Assembly: GCA_016930175.1 (NCBI GenBank)
Contig: JAFGHJ010000004.1
Coordinates: 116,129-180,128, forward strand
Origin: Caldifarciminota bacterium
Lineage (GTDB): Bacteria > Hydrothermota > UBA3072
Direction of reading: 5' to 3'
Length of the DNA: 64,000 nt
Shown here: piece by piece, positions 17,090-26,504 of the stretch
How the letters are laid out: each line of letters opens with the position of its first letter
How positions within the stretch are numbered: position 1 is the first letter of the stretch
Translations under genes and position numbers: made by a program
The notes under the pieces: model-generated
Seen by the model: the letters and a program-made list of their open reading frames with translations, nothing else
Told to the model about the DNA's origin: nothing
The model's database searches: none

Positions 17090-18379
17090 TCACCTATATG
17101 CTTCCGGTGTGTATTCGGTGAGTTTCTTATCCGCGAATATCGGTTTGAATCTCGCAAATCTCATGATTCCGTTTTCGAGCGGAATATCTGCCCAATCTCT
17201 ACCGATTAGAGGACGCGCGTAAGATATGAAATCATCAGTTACGTCAATTCGGCTGTCCGAGATCCAGTTTTTCGGAAAAGATCTTTCCGAGTTTGCAACT
17301 TTTTCTAAAGGTACCTTGTCATAATAAACTTCATAGTTACTGCTAACTTTTCTTAATATTGTTGCCATGTAACCCGATTCGCCTTCTGCGGCGATTAAAG
17401 CCGCTTTTTCGCCTACTTTATAGGCTTCTTCGAGGTCAGTATTGGAAGCGTAAACAATCGCGTTTCTCTGGTCGGTTCCGGGCACCTGTCCTCTTGCAAG
17501 ACCGTTGACTGTAAGGCCCACTTTGTTCAAGAAATTCGTTACTATTTGACCCACTGTAATTTCGCTTGATGAATATTCTGTATGGCCGAAAAGGTCTTTT
17601 TTCTCTCCCAGGTTGCCTACAGGGAAACCTTCGCTTACTACAACTATTACTCTTCCATCTTTTTTTAACTGGTCGTTGACATTATCTGCAAGTTCGGAGA
17701 GATTTAGTCCGCTTTCTGTCATATATATTTGGAGAGGGATTTTTCTCTCGGGGTCCGCAAGACGGGCGGCTGCGGGTATAAACCCGATTTTCCTTCCCAT
17801 CGCCTGAACCACGATTACGGGGTCACTTGGAGAAGAACCCATATTTTCCTCGTTTGCATTCTGGATGTAAAGAGCCCAGTATCTTGCCACACTTCCGTAT
17901 CCGGGTGTGTGATCTATTAATTTGAATTCGGAGTCACCTACATCGTTGTCTATTGTCTTAGGTATTCCGGTTGCGACTAAGTCAAGACCTTTTTCTTTTG
18001 AGAGAATACCTACTTTATTAGCCGTATCCATAGAATCGTTGCCGCCTATATAGAAAAAGTATCCGATTTCATGGGCTTTAAAAACTTCTACGATTCGGTC
18101 GAAGTCTTCCTGCTGTCCGGCTTTAAGTTTGTAACGGCAGGTTCCTATTGAACCGGCTGCCGGTGTGTTTTGAAGTAAGTCTATTTCTTTTTGTTTCTGG
18201 GCGCTTAAGTCAAGAAGTTCTTCTTTTAATACTCCTTCTATTCCGTGAAATCCGGCATAAATTTTTCCGAATTTATCCGGCATTTTTTTGCAGGTTTCGA
18301 TAACTCCTCTAAGAGAATTATTTATAACCGGCGTAGGCCCGCCGGACTGTGCTACGACTACATTTTTATTTTCGCTCAC
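17090..18379 (-). CDS. pfp: Diphosphate-dependent 6-phosphofructokinase
   Basis: Phosphorylates fructose 6-phosphate, here probably with pyrophosphate. AQSGGPTPVIN opens the fold; IGGNDSMDTANKV and GIPKTIDNDV mark the active site. The Lys in PKTIDND, where ATP enzymes have Gly (PGTIDND), is the established marker of PPi use. The ORF track opens at a GTG at 18391; I prefer GTG 18379 (MSENKNVVV), which has GAGG six bases upstream. It overlaps the LarA-like gene by 14 nt. Reversible PPi-PFK links it to gnd and the uronate genes in central carbon flow. Confidence 0.9.
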   Translation of the reverse strand: MSENKNVVVAQSGGPTPVINNSLRGVIETCKKMPDKFGKIYAGFHGIEGVLKEELLDLSAQKQKEIDLLQNTPAAGSIGTCRYKLKAGQQEDFDRIVEVFKAHEIGYFFYIGGNDSMDTANKVGILSKEKGLDLVATGIPKTIDNDVGDSEFKLIDHTPGYGSVARYWALYIQNANEENMGSSPSDPVIVVQAMGRKIGFIPAAARLADPERKIPLQIYMTESGLNLSELADNVNDQLKKDGRVIVVVSEGFPVGNLGEKKDLFGHTEYSSSEITVGQIVTNFLNKVGLTVNGLARGQVPGTDQRNAIVYASNTDLEEAYKVGEKAALIAAEGESGYMATILRKVSSNYEVYYDKVPLEKVANSERSFPKNWISDSRIDVTDDFISYARPLIGRDWADIPLENGIMRFARFKPIFADKKLTEYTPEAYR

Positions 18380-19649
18380 TTTCAACCTCACTCATCTTTT
18401 TATTTTTTAAACGAAACAGGGTTTCTCCTGCGTTCGGCACAAGTAGAATTCCTTTATCTTCCTTGTTCTCCCAGTCTGACAAGTTAATCGATTTATAATC
18501 TTTATATTCCAGGTTGATTTTCTTACATCTTTCTTCAGGTATCTTTGTTGCAAGAAAAACGTTTATTCTGGGTTTTTCTATTCCGTTTTCGTAAGTCCCA
18601 ATCCCTTTAACGTGCGTAGAATGTGCTTTTATACCTCCCGGAACCCAGGAAAATTTATTCGCCTGTTTTAGAAAATAATCTCTTACGTGGTATCCGACTT
18701 TATCGATAATTTTGCCGTGTGTATAAGAAACTTCCGTGATGTGGGGGGCGTATATAATCAGTTCTCCTCCGTCTTCCACGATATTTTCGAGCTTATACAT
18801 TACTTTACCCGCAGTCCACAGATCGTCGTACATTTTTGGAGCGATGCCGAGTACTTTTTTAAATGATTTTTCTTTATAGATTATGTTGAGTTTGCTCGAC
18901 AGATCTGCCGCTTTCGCCCACGCTTCTTCGGGCTTTCCGATAAATAATCCGCTTAATTTTTTGTCTTTTATGACAAAACTGAAACAAAGTTTAGGGGTTT
19001 CTATAAGTGAAGAAGCAATATTTATAACTTCTCGAACCGGTGTATCTTTTGTCCCGTTAATTTCAGGATTTGTTATAAGCGCACCGAGCCAGTGAAAGAA
19101 ATGTAAGACTTCCGGACCCGCAATCCCCGGGAAAAAGTATTTGTTTCCTCCTGAAAAGCCTACAACCTCATGTGGAAAGACTGGACCTACGATAATAAGA
19201 AAGTCGTAGCCCAGAATCATTTTGTTGATTTGTACTTCTACGCTTTCTTTTAATAGTCCTTTAGTTATTTCTTCGATTTTGTTCTCGGGTATTACTCCAA
19301 TAGATGTAAGAGAATTTGGATTATCCCATTCGTGATTAAAAAAACCGACAGATTTATATTTCTTTTCTTTCTCTTTCTCTGAAATTCCAACGAGTTTTAG
19401 AATTTGTTCTTTTTTCATAGGAGGATGTGTGCCGAGGGCAACCAGAAAATCCAGTTTTTTGACTTTTTTTCCGAGATTATCGAATATTATCTTAAAAAAA
19501 AGATTTACCGGAGCGGTACGCGTATGGTCCGGGATTACTACGAGTACTCTTTTATCTTTAAAGTCGATATCCGATAGAGCCTGTGTAGAAAGATTGATAA
19601 CTTCCCTGTTAGAAAGAGACCCTTTGTCTAAGCTTTTCCCTATTACCAT
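18366..19649 (-). CDS. LarA-family racemase/epimerase (DUF2088)
   Basis: Homologue of nickel-pincer lactate racemase LarA, a family acting on 2-hydroxyacids including sugar acids. PDHTRTAP (substrate-binding Asp/Arg), LGTHPPM (catalytic His), PHEVVGFSGGNKYFFPG (second His and the cofactor Lys) and FFHWLGALIT are visible in 427 aa. It overlaps gnd by 7 nt and the PFK gene by 14 nt, so it belongs to a carbon-metabolism operon. A sugar-acid substrate such as gluconate or a uronate-derived acid is likelier than lactate, by context only. No larB/C/E cofactor genes are in the window. Confidence 0.85.
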   Translation of the reverse strand: MVIGKSLDKGSLSNREVINLSTQALSDIDFKDKRVLVVIPDHTRTAPVNLFFKIIFDNLGKKVKKLDFLVALGTHPPMKKEQILKLVGISEKEKEKKYKSVGFFNHEWDNPNSLTSIGVIPENKIEEITKGLLKESVEVQINKMILGYDFLIIVGPVFPHEVVGFSGGNKYFFPGIAGPEVLHFFHWLGALITNPEINGTKDTPVREVINIASSLIETPKLCFSFVIKDKKLSGLFIGKPEEAWAKAADLSSKLNIIYKEKSFKKVLGIAPKMYDDLWTAGKVMYKLENIVEDGGELIIYAPHITEVSYTHGKIIDKVGYHVRDYFLKQANKFSWVPGGIKAHSTHVKGIGTYENGIEKPRINVFLATKIPEERCKKINLEYKDYKSINLSDWENKEDKGILLVPNAGETLFRLKNKKMSEVESERK

Positions 19650-21049
19650 TCTGTGTGAAAGATACCTTCTTTATCTATCCTTTTATAAGTGTGGGCTCCG
19701 AAGTAGTCTCTCTGTCCCTGTATAAGGTTTGCGGGCAGGCGTTCTTTTCTGTAGCTGTCATAATACGCCAGAGAGGTACCTGTCACCATAAACGGTATTC
19801 CGCATTTATTTGCCATCTGTACTACTTTACGAAGAGCGTCCTGCCTGGTATTAAGAATGCCGCTGAAATGTTCGTCGAAGAGTAAGTTAGGCAGTTCGGG
19901 ATTGTTCTCATAGGCTTCCGTTATACTTCCCAGTAGCTTCGATCGGATAATACAGCCTCCTCTCCATATTTTCGCGATATTGCCGATGTTCAAGTTAAAT
20001 TTGTATTGCTTTGAAGCTTCGGTTAAGAGCGAAAGACCCTGAGCATATGCGAGAATTTCTGAGGCGTACAGAGCATCATGTACCATTTCGACGAATTTGT
20101 CCTTATCACCTGCGAATTCAATTTCGGGACCGGAAAGAATTTTAGAGGCTTTTACCCTTTCGGTTTTATAAGCCGAAATGAATCTTGCCTGCACAGCCGC
20201 ATCGATGGATGGAATAGGTACACCTAAATCCATCGCGTTCTGAGACGTCCACTTTCCTGTTCCTTTTTGCGATGCTTCATCGAGTATTAAATCAACAATA
20301 GCTTTGCCTGTTTCTTTGTCTACTTTAGCCAAGATTTTTCCCGTAATTTCGATCAGATATGAGCCGAGGACGTCATCATTCCATTTTGAGAAAAGTCTTG
20401 CTTGTTCTTTTGCGCTTAGATTTAAAACATCTTTCATAAAATCATATGCTTCCACAATAGTCTGCATGATGGAATATTCGATGCCATTATGAACCATCTT
20501 GACATAATGACCCGCGCCTCCCGGACCCATATAATCACAGCATGGTTCTCCTTTTACCTGAGCCGCGATCTTTGTCAATATAGGAGCCAGTTCTTCGTAA
20601 GCTTCTTTATGTCCACCTGGCATAATTGAGGGTCCTTTAAGAGCTCCCTCTTCACCTCCGCTTACACCCGTTCCTATATACATAAGTCCCTTTTCTTCGA
20701 CTTTTTTTAATCTTCGTTCGGTATCTTTGAAATAAGTATTTCCTCCGTCTATCAGAATGTCCCCTTTTGACAGGTGGGGTATAATCTCGTCAATTACTGC
20801 GTCTACTGGTTTGCCGGCTTTAACCATTAGTATGATTTTTCTGGGTTGTTTAATTGATTTGATGAATTCTTCCATCGAGTGAGTTCCGATGAAATTTTTT
20901 CCTTTGGCTCTACCTTCGATTAATTTATCAACTTTTGAAATTGTTCTGTTATAAACGGAAACCGTAAAACCTTTGCTTTCTATATTTAAAGCAAGATTTT
21001 CACCCATTACCGCTAATCCAATCAAACCTATATCAGATTTTTTATCCAC
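19643..21049 (-). CDS. gnd: 6-phosphogluconate dehydrogenase (decarboxylating)
   Basis: Oxidative pentose phosphate enzyme giving ribulose 5-phosphate, CO2 and NAD(P)H. The N-terminal IGLAVMGENLALNIESKGF, VSGGEEGALKGPSIMPGG and VKMVHNGIEYSIMQ (catalytic Lys) are clear in 468 aa. It starts with GTG at 21049, seven bases after AGGAGG. It is first of the overlapping gnd-larA-like-pfp trio. Confidence 0.96.
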   Translation of the reverse strand: MDKKSDIGLIGLAVMGENLALNIESKGFTVSVYNRTISKVDKLIEGRAKGKNFIGTHSMEEFIKSIKQPRKIILMVKAGKPVDAVIDEIIPHLSKGDILIDGGNTYFKDTERRLKKVEEKGLMYIGTGVSGGEEGALKGPSIMPGGHKEAYEELAPILTKIAAQVKGEPCCDYMGPGGAGHYVKMVHNGIEYSIMQTIVEAYDFMKDVLNLSAKEQARLFSKWNDDVLGSYLIEITGKILAKVDKETGKAIVDLILDEASQKGTGKWTSQNAMDLGVPIPSIDAAVQARFISAYKTERVKASKILSGPEIEFAGDKDKFVEMVHDALYASEILAYAQGLSLLTEASKQYKFNLNIGNIAKIWRGGCIIRSKLLGSITEAYENNPELPNLLFDEHFSGILNTRQDALRKVVQMANKCGIPFMVTGTSLAYYDSYRKERLPANLIQGQRDYFGAHTYKRIDKEGIFHTEW

Positions 21050-21231
21050 TATTAAACCTCCTGATGATTACTTTGTTTTAATCTGTATTTCTTATCGTGT
21101 TGTTCCATATTAAATTACTTTCCCTCTTTCGCTGTGCTCTCTGTGTTTTTTCTTTTTTAATACAAAAATTTCTCTGTGTCCTCTGTGGTTAATGTTTTTT
21201 TCTCTGCGTTCTCTGTGGTTGATTTCTTTCT
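21050..21231. repeat. CTCTGTG phrase repeat (near copy at 43981-44043)
   Basis: The segment 21139-21201, with T-runs between CTCTGTG words, aligns in the same orientation and with equal length to 43981-44043. The 68-aa ORF called here is only a translation of these words (NHRERRE, NHRGHRE). Confidence 0.75.
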
Positions 21232-22056
21232 TCAAACCCCGCTGAATGCCGAAAATCCTCCGTCTACCGGTATAACTACTCCGTGAACAAATTCCGCACC
21301 GGGTGAAATTAACCACAGTATGGTGGATATGAGATCGGCAGGCTTTCCGAATCTTTTCATAGGTGTATGTTCTAGGATGGTTTTTCCCCTTTCGGTCAGC
21401 ATTTTATTATCTTTTTTCATTAGCAAGTACTGGTTTTGTCCCGTAAGAAAAAATCCGGGCGCTATGGCGTTGACTCTTATTTTATCCGAGTAATTCTGCG
21501 AAATGTGTACAGCTAGCCACCGGGTAAAGTTGCTGATTGCCGCTTTAGCCGCAGAATATGCGGGGATGTTGGTTAAAGGAGTAAAAGCGTTCATTGAAGA
21601 TATATTTATAATAGTTCCTTCGCCTTTATCCGCAATATATTTTCCGAAGACCTGTGAAGTTAAAAACGTTCCAAGAAAATTCAAATTAAATACGAATTTT
21701 ACGGCTTCTTCCGGTAGATCGAAAAAAGACCGGTCAGGTCCTGTGGTGGCTTCGTCTTTGTTTCCGCCCGCGCCGTTTATCAATATGTCGACCTTACCGA
21801 ATTTCTCTATGGTCTTCTTCGCGGCTTCCTTCAGACTTTCTTTATCCAGTGTATTTGTTTTGATGGCGAGGTTTTCTATACCTTTTTTGTTTAGCTCATT
21901 GCTCAGTTCTTCCATTGCTTCTTCAGAAATATCGAGAATAACAACTTTTCCTCCATGTTTACCTATTGCTTTTGTGATTTCAGAACATAGGGTTCCAGCG
22001 CCGCCTGTAATTACAGCTACCTTTCCTTTAAGATTGAAATATTTTGATAAATCCAT
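21232..22056 (-). CDS. SDR-family D-mannonate oxidoreductase (fructuronate reductase)
   Basis: Short-chain dehydrogenase with GGAGTLCSEI cofactor motif (about 18-27), NGAGG, catalytic Ser in NISSMNAF and YSAAK (Tyr/Lys). The family resembles SDR mannonate oxidoreductases that reduce D-fructuronate to D-mannonate with NAD(P)H. Placement 82 bp after uxaC, whose product is fructuronate, supports this strongly. The next enzymes of the pathway (UxuA, KDG kinase, KDPG aldolase) are not in the window. Confidence 0.85.
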   Translation of the reverse strand: MDLSKYFNLKGKVAVITGGAGTLCSEITKAIGKHGGKVVILDISEEAMEELSNELNKKGIENLAIKTNTLDKESLKEAAKKTIEKFGKVDILINGAGGNKDEATTGPDRSFFDLPEEAVKFVFNLNFLGTFLTSQVFGKYIADKGEGTIINISSMNAFTPLTNIPAYSAAKAAISNFTRWLAVHISQNYSDKIRVNAIAPGFFLTGQNQYLLMKKDNKMLTERGKTILEHTPMKRFGKPADLISTILWLISPGAEFVHGVVIPVDGGFSAFSGV

Positions 22057-22138
22057 ATTATCATCTCCTTAGCCGGTTAATTTGATTCCCGACTGACCAT
22101 CCGGAAATGTTTCCGTAATATTCTTTATTGCTGAATTT

Positions 22139-23512
22139 TTATTTACTTTTTGAGTCGACAAGATTTTTAACTCTGTGATAGGATACATTTTCAACCAGAT
22201 CCTGTGCTACTATTCTTGGAATTTGACCCTTTTGAACCATTCCGCCCACAACATTGCACAAAACTCTCCTGAACACCTCTGTTCTGGATCCGTAGGATAA
22301 CAGTTTTCGAGAATCGCTTACCATGGTTCCGCAGTTGGAAATCAGGTCGACCGAAGAGACATATTTTAAGTGCGTTTCCATCCCGTATGGACTGTCATTA
22401 AACCACCAGGGTGCGCCGATAATTACCTTGGGGTATGCCCTGGCGATTGTTGTTATAGTAGGTAAGTGAGTTGGATCCAGACAGTATATTACAATATCCA
22501 AATCTTCGCCAAACTCGTTCAGGAAGTATTTAAAACCCACCGCAAAATCGACATTTTGAGTGGATATATCTCCTCCTGAATCGACACCGAGGGTTCCCAG
22601 TAATTTGTTTCTGTAATCTCTTACAGCGCCTATATGAAGTTGGGTAAGCCAGTTTTTCTTCTTATTCAATTTGCCTAATTCATGGAACATAAAAGCCTTA
22701 TAGGCAATTATTTCTTTCTTTTTTAATTTTCCACCTTTGAATGCTCTCCTGTGTATATCGGCAGCGATTTTACCGGATACCGGAAAAGAATAGACGTTTT
22801 CCATACCGTGATCGCTTGAAATACAACCCTGTTCAGCAAAATATTTATGTCTTTTTTCTAAGGCGGACAAAAGACCTGCTAATTGACTTGTATCTTCACC
22901 CGTTTTCTTACCTAATTCTTCCAGAAAATCCTTCCAGATAAAATTTTCGATATTCATTGCTTTATCAGGACGCCAGGTAGGGAGTATTATTGGTTTTTCC
23001 AATTCTTTTTTTGCCTGTTTGTGGTACTGTAAACTGGAAGTCGGCTCATCGGTTGTACACATTAATTCTATTCTCATGTATTTGAGCAAATTTTGAGGAG
23101 TCATGGATTCATCTTCTAAGAGTGCCGCGGTTTTTTCCCAGATGGCATCAGCTGTTTGTTTAGATATGAGTTCGGGTATGCCGAATCTTCTTCTTAGGTC
23201 GAGGTGTATCCACTCGTAAGTGGGATTCCCTCCGAGTTCGGGGAAAATCCCGGCGAGAGCGGTCCATTTTTCTCTGTTTGTTGCTTTTCCCGTAATTTTC
23301 TCTTCATCCACACCCCTTCTTCTCATTAATTCCCAGACGTAATGATCTGTTGCTCCTTCGGCTTCCCATATATCTTTTGCAGGTTTGTTGCGAAGTATTT
23401 CTGCAAGGTCGATATGACTGTGGAGGTCTATTATAGGTAAATCTTTTACCCTCGCGTAGAGCTCCTTCGCATCTGTATTTTCTAAAAGATAATCATCATC
23501 TAAAAAACCCAT
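22139..23512 (-). CDS. uxaC: Glucuronate (uronate) isomerase
   Basis: Amidohydrolase-fold isomerase converting D-glucuronate to D-fructuronate or D-galacturonate to D-tagaturonate. The metal motif IIDLHSHIDL (about 27-36) and GAPWWFNDSPYGM near residue 360 are typical; 457 aa is normal. ATG follows a GGAG site. It is first of the uxaC-SDR unit, under a promoter with an internal inverted repeat, as expected for uronate-inducible genes. Glucuronate from glucuronoxylan would be a natural source here. Confidence 0.96.
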   Translation of the reverse strand: MGFLDDDYLLENTDAKELYARVKDLPIIDLHSHIDLAEILRNKPAKDIWEAEGATDHYVWELMRRRGVDEEKITGKATNREKWTALAGIFPELGGNPTYEWIHLDLRRRFGIPELISKQTADAIWEKTAALLEDESMTPQNLLKYMRIELMCTTDEPTSSLQYHKQAKKELEKPIILPTWRPDKAMNIENFIWKDFLEELGKKTGEDTSQLAGLLSALEKRHKYFAEQGCISSDHGMENVYSFPVSGKIAADIHRRAFKGGKLKKKEIIAYKAFMFHELGKLNKKKNWLTQLHIGAVRDYRNKLLGTLGVDSGGDISTQNVDFAVGFKYFLNEFGEDLDIVIYCLDPTHLPTITTIARAYPKVIIGAPWWFNDSPYGMETHLKYVSSVDLISNCGTMVSDSRKLLSYGSRTEVFRRVLCNVVGGMVQKGQIPRIVAQDLVENVSYHRVKNLVDSKSK

Positions 23513-23569
23513 ATATAAACTCCATATTTAAAAATTATATTCACGTTTTATTTGCGGTGCTGATTTTTT

Positions 23570-23601
23570 AACAAGGTAATGTAAATTCCTTGTTCTGTCA
23601 A
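23570..23601 (-). promoter_or_regulatory. Promoter and operator-like inverted repeat of uxaC
   Basis: TTGACA (23596-23601), 17 bp, TACCTT (23573-23578) on the minus strand. The arms AACAAGG and CCTTGTT (23570-23576 and 23588-23594, 11-bp centre) fill the space between the boxes. A repressor bound there would block polymerase. Confidence 0.6.
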
Positions 23602-23718
23602 GTGTGTTATGCCACACCCACCCCAAATTTTAACCACGAGATTACACTGATTATCACAAGATTTTCACCGCAGAGACGCAGAGAACGCAGAGGAAAATAT
23701 GAAGTAGAGTTTATTGCA
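23602..23718. repeat. Phrase-repeat spacer
   Basis: GAGATTACACTGATTATCAC and TTTTCACCGCAGAGACGCAG words, the latter the same family as the 78-bp repeat. No gene seen. Confidence 0.6.
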
Positions 23719-25977
23719 TTATCTCGCCAGGAGCGCTTTTTTGGTAATCGAATTATCTCCGACTGTTATTTTCAGAAAATAAATGCCTGAAGATATATTT
23801 CTGGCGTCCCATTCTACGCTGTGAGAACCCGCGCTCATTTTTCCGTTTATAAGTTCCGCAACTTCCTGCCCCAGCATGTTATATGCGGATAATCTAACAT
23901 GAGCTGGCTCTGAGAGTTTATAGCTGATATTCGTAATTGAGTTGAACGGGTTGGGATGGTTTTGATTCAAGCTGAATTCAAGCGGAAAGTTCTCCTTTTC
24001 GGGGTATTCTACTATACTTATGTTTCCCGGATGGCGTCCCGGATGAGAATAACTGATTCCGTCGTACCAGGTTCGGCAAATATTGCCAACTTCTACGCCT
24101 GCTGTACCTACCATAATCGCTTCATCGTCGATGAAAACGTTCAGAGTATCATCAGCTTCAATCACAACCCTTCCGATATAAGCTTGATAAAGGAATGTGT
24201 TGCCTTCACCGGTCAATACTAATTCGCTATCATGATCTTCACTCATCACCTGCTTACAGGCCATCTGTCTGAATATTTGCATGTTATCGGGATTCAGTCC
24301 TGCTTTTATTCTCCAGTCGCCGGCGGGGTTTGCCCAGAAGTTTGCCCAGACGTCGTAAGTCCCTTCTTCTATATCGGTTATCTGCGTTTTAATAATAGGT
24401 GCATCTTCAAATCCTATTTCCGCTGATGTCAGTACAGAGTTACCGTTTCCGTAAGAAGTCCTTATGTGCCACTGGTTATCCGCCGCTCCATCATTATCAT
24501 CCGGACCGGTTGTTGTGAGAGTCGAACCATCTGATAGAAATGTATTCTCCGTCGAAGCATCCACATAAGTCATCAGTACGATAGAATCCGATGAATGTTC
24601 GATTAATCCTACAATAGCGGCGTCATATTCTTGAGCTCTGAAATAAGTTCCTCTGAACCACAGTAATGCCATATTGTTTTCGTCCCATTTCGGTATTATA
24701 GGTCGGAAATTGTCACGTTCGGAATTTACAGTAATATCGGTCCAGTCCCAGGTTGCTCCATCATCAGAGCTTACTCCTTTAAATATCTCGCGGACTCCCA
24801 AAAATGTTGCATCGTTGCTTGGATTATAAGGCGTCGAAACATAAATAATGTTGGGGTCGCTCGGATGTATTGCTGCAAGACCCACGTAATCCTCTTCCGA
24901 GAAATACATTTTCTTACCTGCTTTGCACAGATATGTGGATGTCCAGCTCGAGCCGTCAAAACGGCAGTATATGAAGGCATGGTCGGGGTCACTCGAGTTG
25001 CCGCCTGTTCTTGCCGATATTATTGTTGCGATTATTCCGTCCTCGTATGTTTGAACGTCCATATTCCAGCAATGTGTCATCGTGTAACTATTCAAAACCG
25101 TATTGGCTGCAAAGACGGTTGTGAATGTATCAGTCGTTGGAATAAAAGATTTATCATATATGTTGGAGTCGACCTCGGCGCCGAAAGAATTATATACTTT
25201 ACCGTCTTGTATATAAGCGTGATATATGCTGGTATTGTAGTTGCGAGGATGGGTTTCCGTACAGATAAAATCTATTCGGTTGACGCCGTTTCCCCAGTAT
25301 TTGTAGTAACCTTTAGTATATCCTCCCACTCCGATTCCTGCTGTTAATTGGCCACCATATGCCCATCTGTCTCCGCCGTTATCGGAATACATGAAATTGG
25401 GACTCCCTCCGTCGTTGCCGCGTGAAAAGTTGAACATTCTGCCCTCATCTGAGAGATAATATAAGTTAGAGTAAGTGGTCTGGTAATCCGAGCCGCCGGG
25501 TATAGAGTCATCCCAGCTGAATTCGTATTCCGTTCCCCATACGCCTGAATCATATATTCTAAAGAAGGAACTCTCGAGCCCGAAATGAGCGGCGTAAAAA
25601 GCGGTATATTTGCCGTCCGGGCGTACTAAAAGTCCGGGAGCGTGATGGTCGTCGCAATAAAATAGACCACCGCCTTCTCTTAGGGTGTGTCTCTGTGAGG
25701 TCATCGATTCAAGGTCGAAGACAACCGCTTCTACGTCTCCGAAACGCTCAAAATTCCCGCAGCCTGAGTCCGAGGCAATGGAACCGACAACCAACTTTCC
25801 TCCGAGGGTATCGATTACAGCCCGTTCGTCTTGATACCAGCACCAGGCGCCGTTGTCGTTGAACTGAATTAAGTTGCCGTTTACGATGTCCTGGGTCTGA
25901 CCAAGAGCGGTTACACGCAGTAGCATGACTAAAGTTACTGTATGTAAAAATCTATTGTTGATAAATTTGTTGCTCAT
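23719..25977 (-). CDS. Secreted BNR_4-type beta-propeller protein with T9SS tail
   Basis: The 752 aa protein has a signal peptide ending near VTALGQ and a BNR_4-like propeller (about 35-480) opening with GAWCWYQDERAVID. A beta-sandwich region (about 490-640) and a T9SS tail starting at NHPNPF and ending SITKKALLAR follow. BNR_4 proteins in polysaccharide loci include lyases and hydrolases, but I cannot assign a reaction. It is monocistronic, divergent from the GH12 gene, with a strong palindromic operator at its promoter. Probably an outer-surface or secreted polysaccharide enzyme or binding protein. Confidence 0.8.
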   Translation of the reverse strand: MSNKFINNRFLHTVTLVMLLRVTALGQTQDIVNGNLIQFNDNGAWCWYQDERAVIDTLGGKLVVGSIASDSGCGNFERFGDVEAVVFDLESMTSQRHTLREGGGLFYCDDHHAPGLLVRPDGKYTAFYAAHFGLESSFFRIYDSGVWGTEYEFSWDDSIPGGSDYQTTYSNLYYLSDEGRMFNFSRGNDGGSPNFMYSDNGGDRWAYGGQLTAGIGVGGYTKGYYKYWGNGVNRIDFICTETHPRNYNTSIYHAYIQDGKVYNSFGAEVDSNIYDKSFIPTTDTFTTVFAANTVLNSYTMTHCWNMDVQTYEDGIIATIISARTGGNSSDPDHAFIYCRFDGSSWTSTYLCKAGKKMYFSEEDYVGLAAIHPSDPNIIYVSTPYNPSNDATFLGVREIFKGVSSDDGATWDWTDITVNSERDNFRPIIPKWDENNMALLWFRGTYFRAQEYDAAIVGLIEHSSDSIVLMTYVDASTENTFLSDGSTLTTTGPDDNDGAADNQWHIRTSYGNGNSVLTSAEIGFEDAPIIKTQITDIEEGTYDVWANFWANPAGDWRIKAGLNPDNMQIFRQMACKQVMSEDHDSELVLTGEGNTFLYQAYIGRVVIEADDTLNVFIDDEAIMVGTAGVEVGNICRTWYDGISYSHPGRHPGNISIVEYPEKENFPLEFSLNQNHPNPFNSITNISYKLSEPAHVRLSAYNMLGQEVAELINGKMSAGSHSVEWDARNISSGIYFLKITVGDNSITKKALLAR

Positions 25978-26040
25978 TTGAAAAGCCTCCTTTAATTTTT
26001 TTATCGACAGAATTTAAAAGAGTAGTTAAGTCATTCGCTA

Positions 26041-26084
26041 TATTAACCGACGGTTAATACTACTAAAATCTATTTCTCTGTCAA
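26041..26084 (-). promoter_or_regulatory. Promoter and palindromic operator of the BNR gene
   Basis: TTGACA (26079-26084), 16 bp, TAGTAT (26057-26062) on the minus strand. The perfect palindrome TATTAACCG-A-CGGTTAATA (26041-26059) begins in the -10 box and spans the expected start site. This is the clearest repressor site in the window. Confidence 0.7.
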
Positions 26085-26437
26085 GCCTGAAGCCCATCCC
26101 GACCCAATTTCTTAACACAGAGGACACAGAGAGAAGACAAAACACAGAGAACACAGAGATTTTTTGTTGTTTGAAACCCAACCCCCAAATTAATCTCACA
26201 CAAAGCCACAAAGGACACAAAGAAAAACAACAAAATTAATATTAATTATTAAAACCCTCATCCCTTCCCAAAAACAGGAACAACAAATTACACGAATATC
26301 ACAAATGATTTTAATGTTTTTGTTTTTTGACTAATGACTGGCGACTGGTGATTGATGACTAAGTTAGACACAAAGAACACAGAGTTTATAACTGTTGATC
26401 TGTGGGTCCGTTAGAATGTATTTTGCCCGCCTTCCGC
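26085..26437. repeat. Phrase-repeat spacer including composite copy A (26279-26384)
   Basis: CACAGAGGACACAGAGAG words, CACAAAGCCACAAAGGACAC, and the composite repeat 26279-26384, which is the inverse of 15796-15902. Two spurious ORFs of about 60 aa are translations of the words. The spacer separates divergent secreted-enzyme genes. Confidence 0.75.
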
Positions 26438-26465
26438 TTGACTAAAAGAAAAGAGTATATAATAT
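26438..26465 (+). promoter_or_regulatory. Promoter of the GH12 gene
   Basis: TTGACT (26438-26443), 16 bp, TAATAT (26460-26465). The GGGAGG ribosome site at 26495-26500 decides the downstream ATG. Confidence 0.7.
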
Positions 26466-26504
26466 ATAATAATAAAAAAATTTTCTTAAATATTGGGAGG
26501 TTTT

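Noticed and set aside
21110-21316. 68-aa ORF on the minus strand
   Set aside because: Its peptide (NHRERRE, NHRGHRE) is the translation of CTCTGTG phrase words and it overlaps the 3' end of the SDR gene.
26038-26220. 60-aa ORF on the minus strand upstream of the BNR gene
   Set aside because: Covers the BNR promoter, operator and phrase repeats; no coding character.
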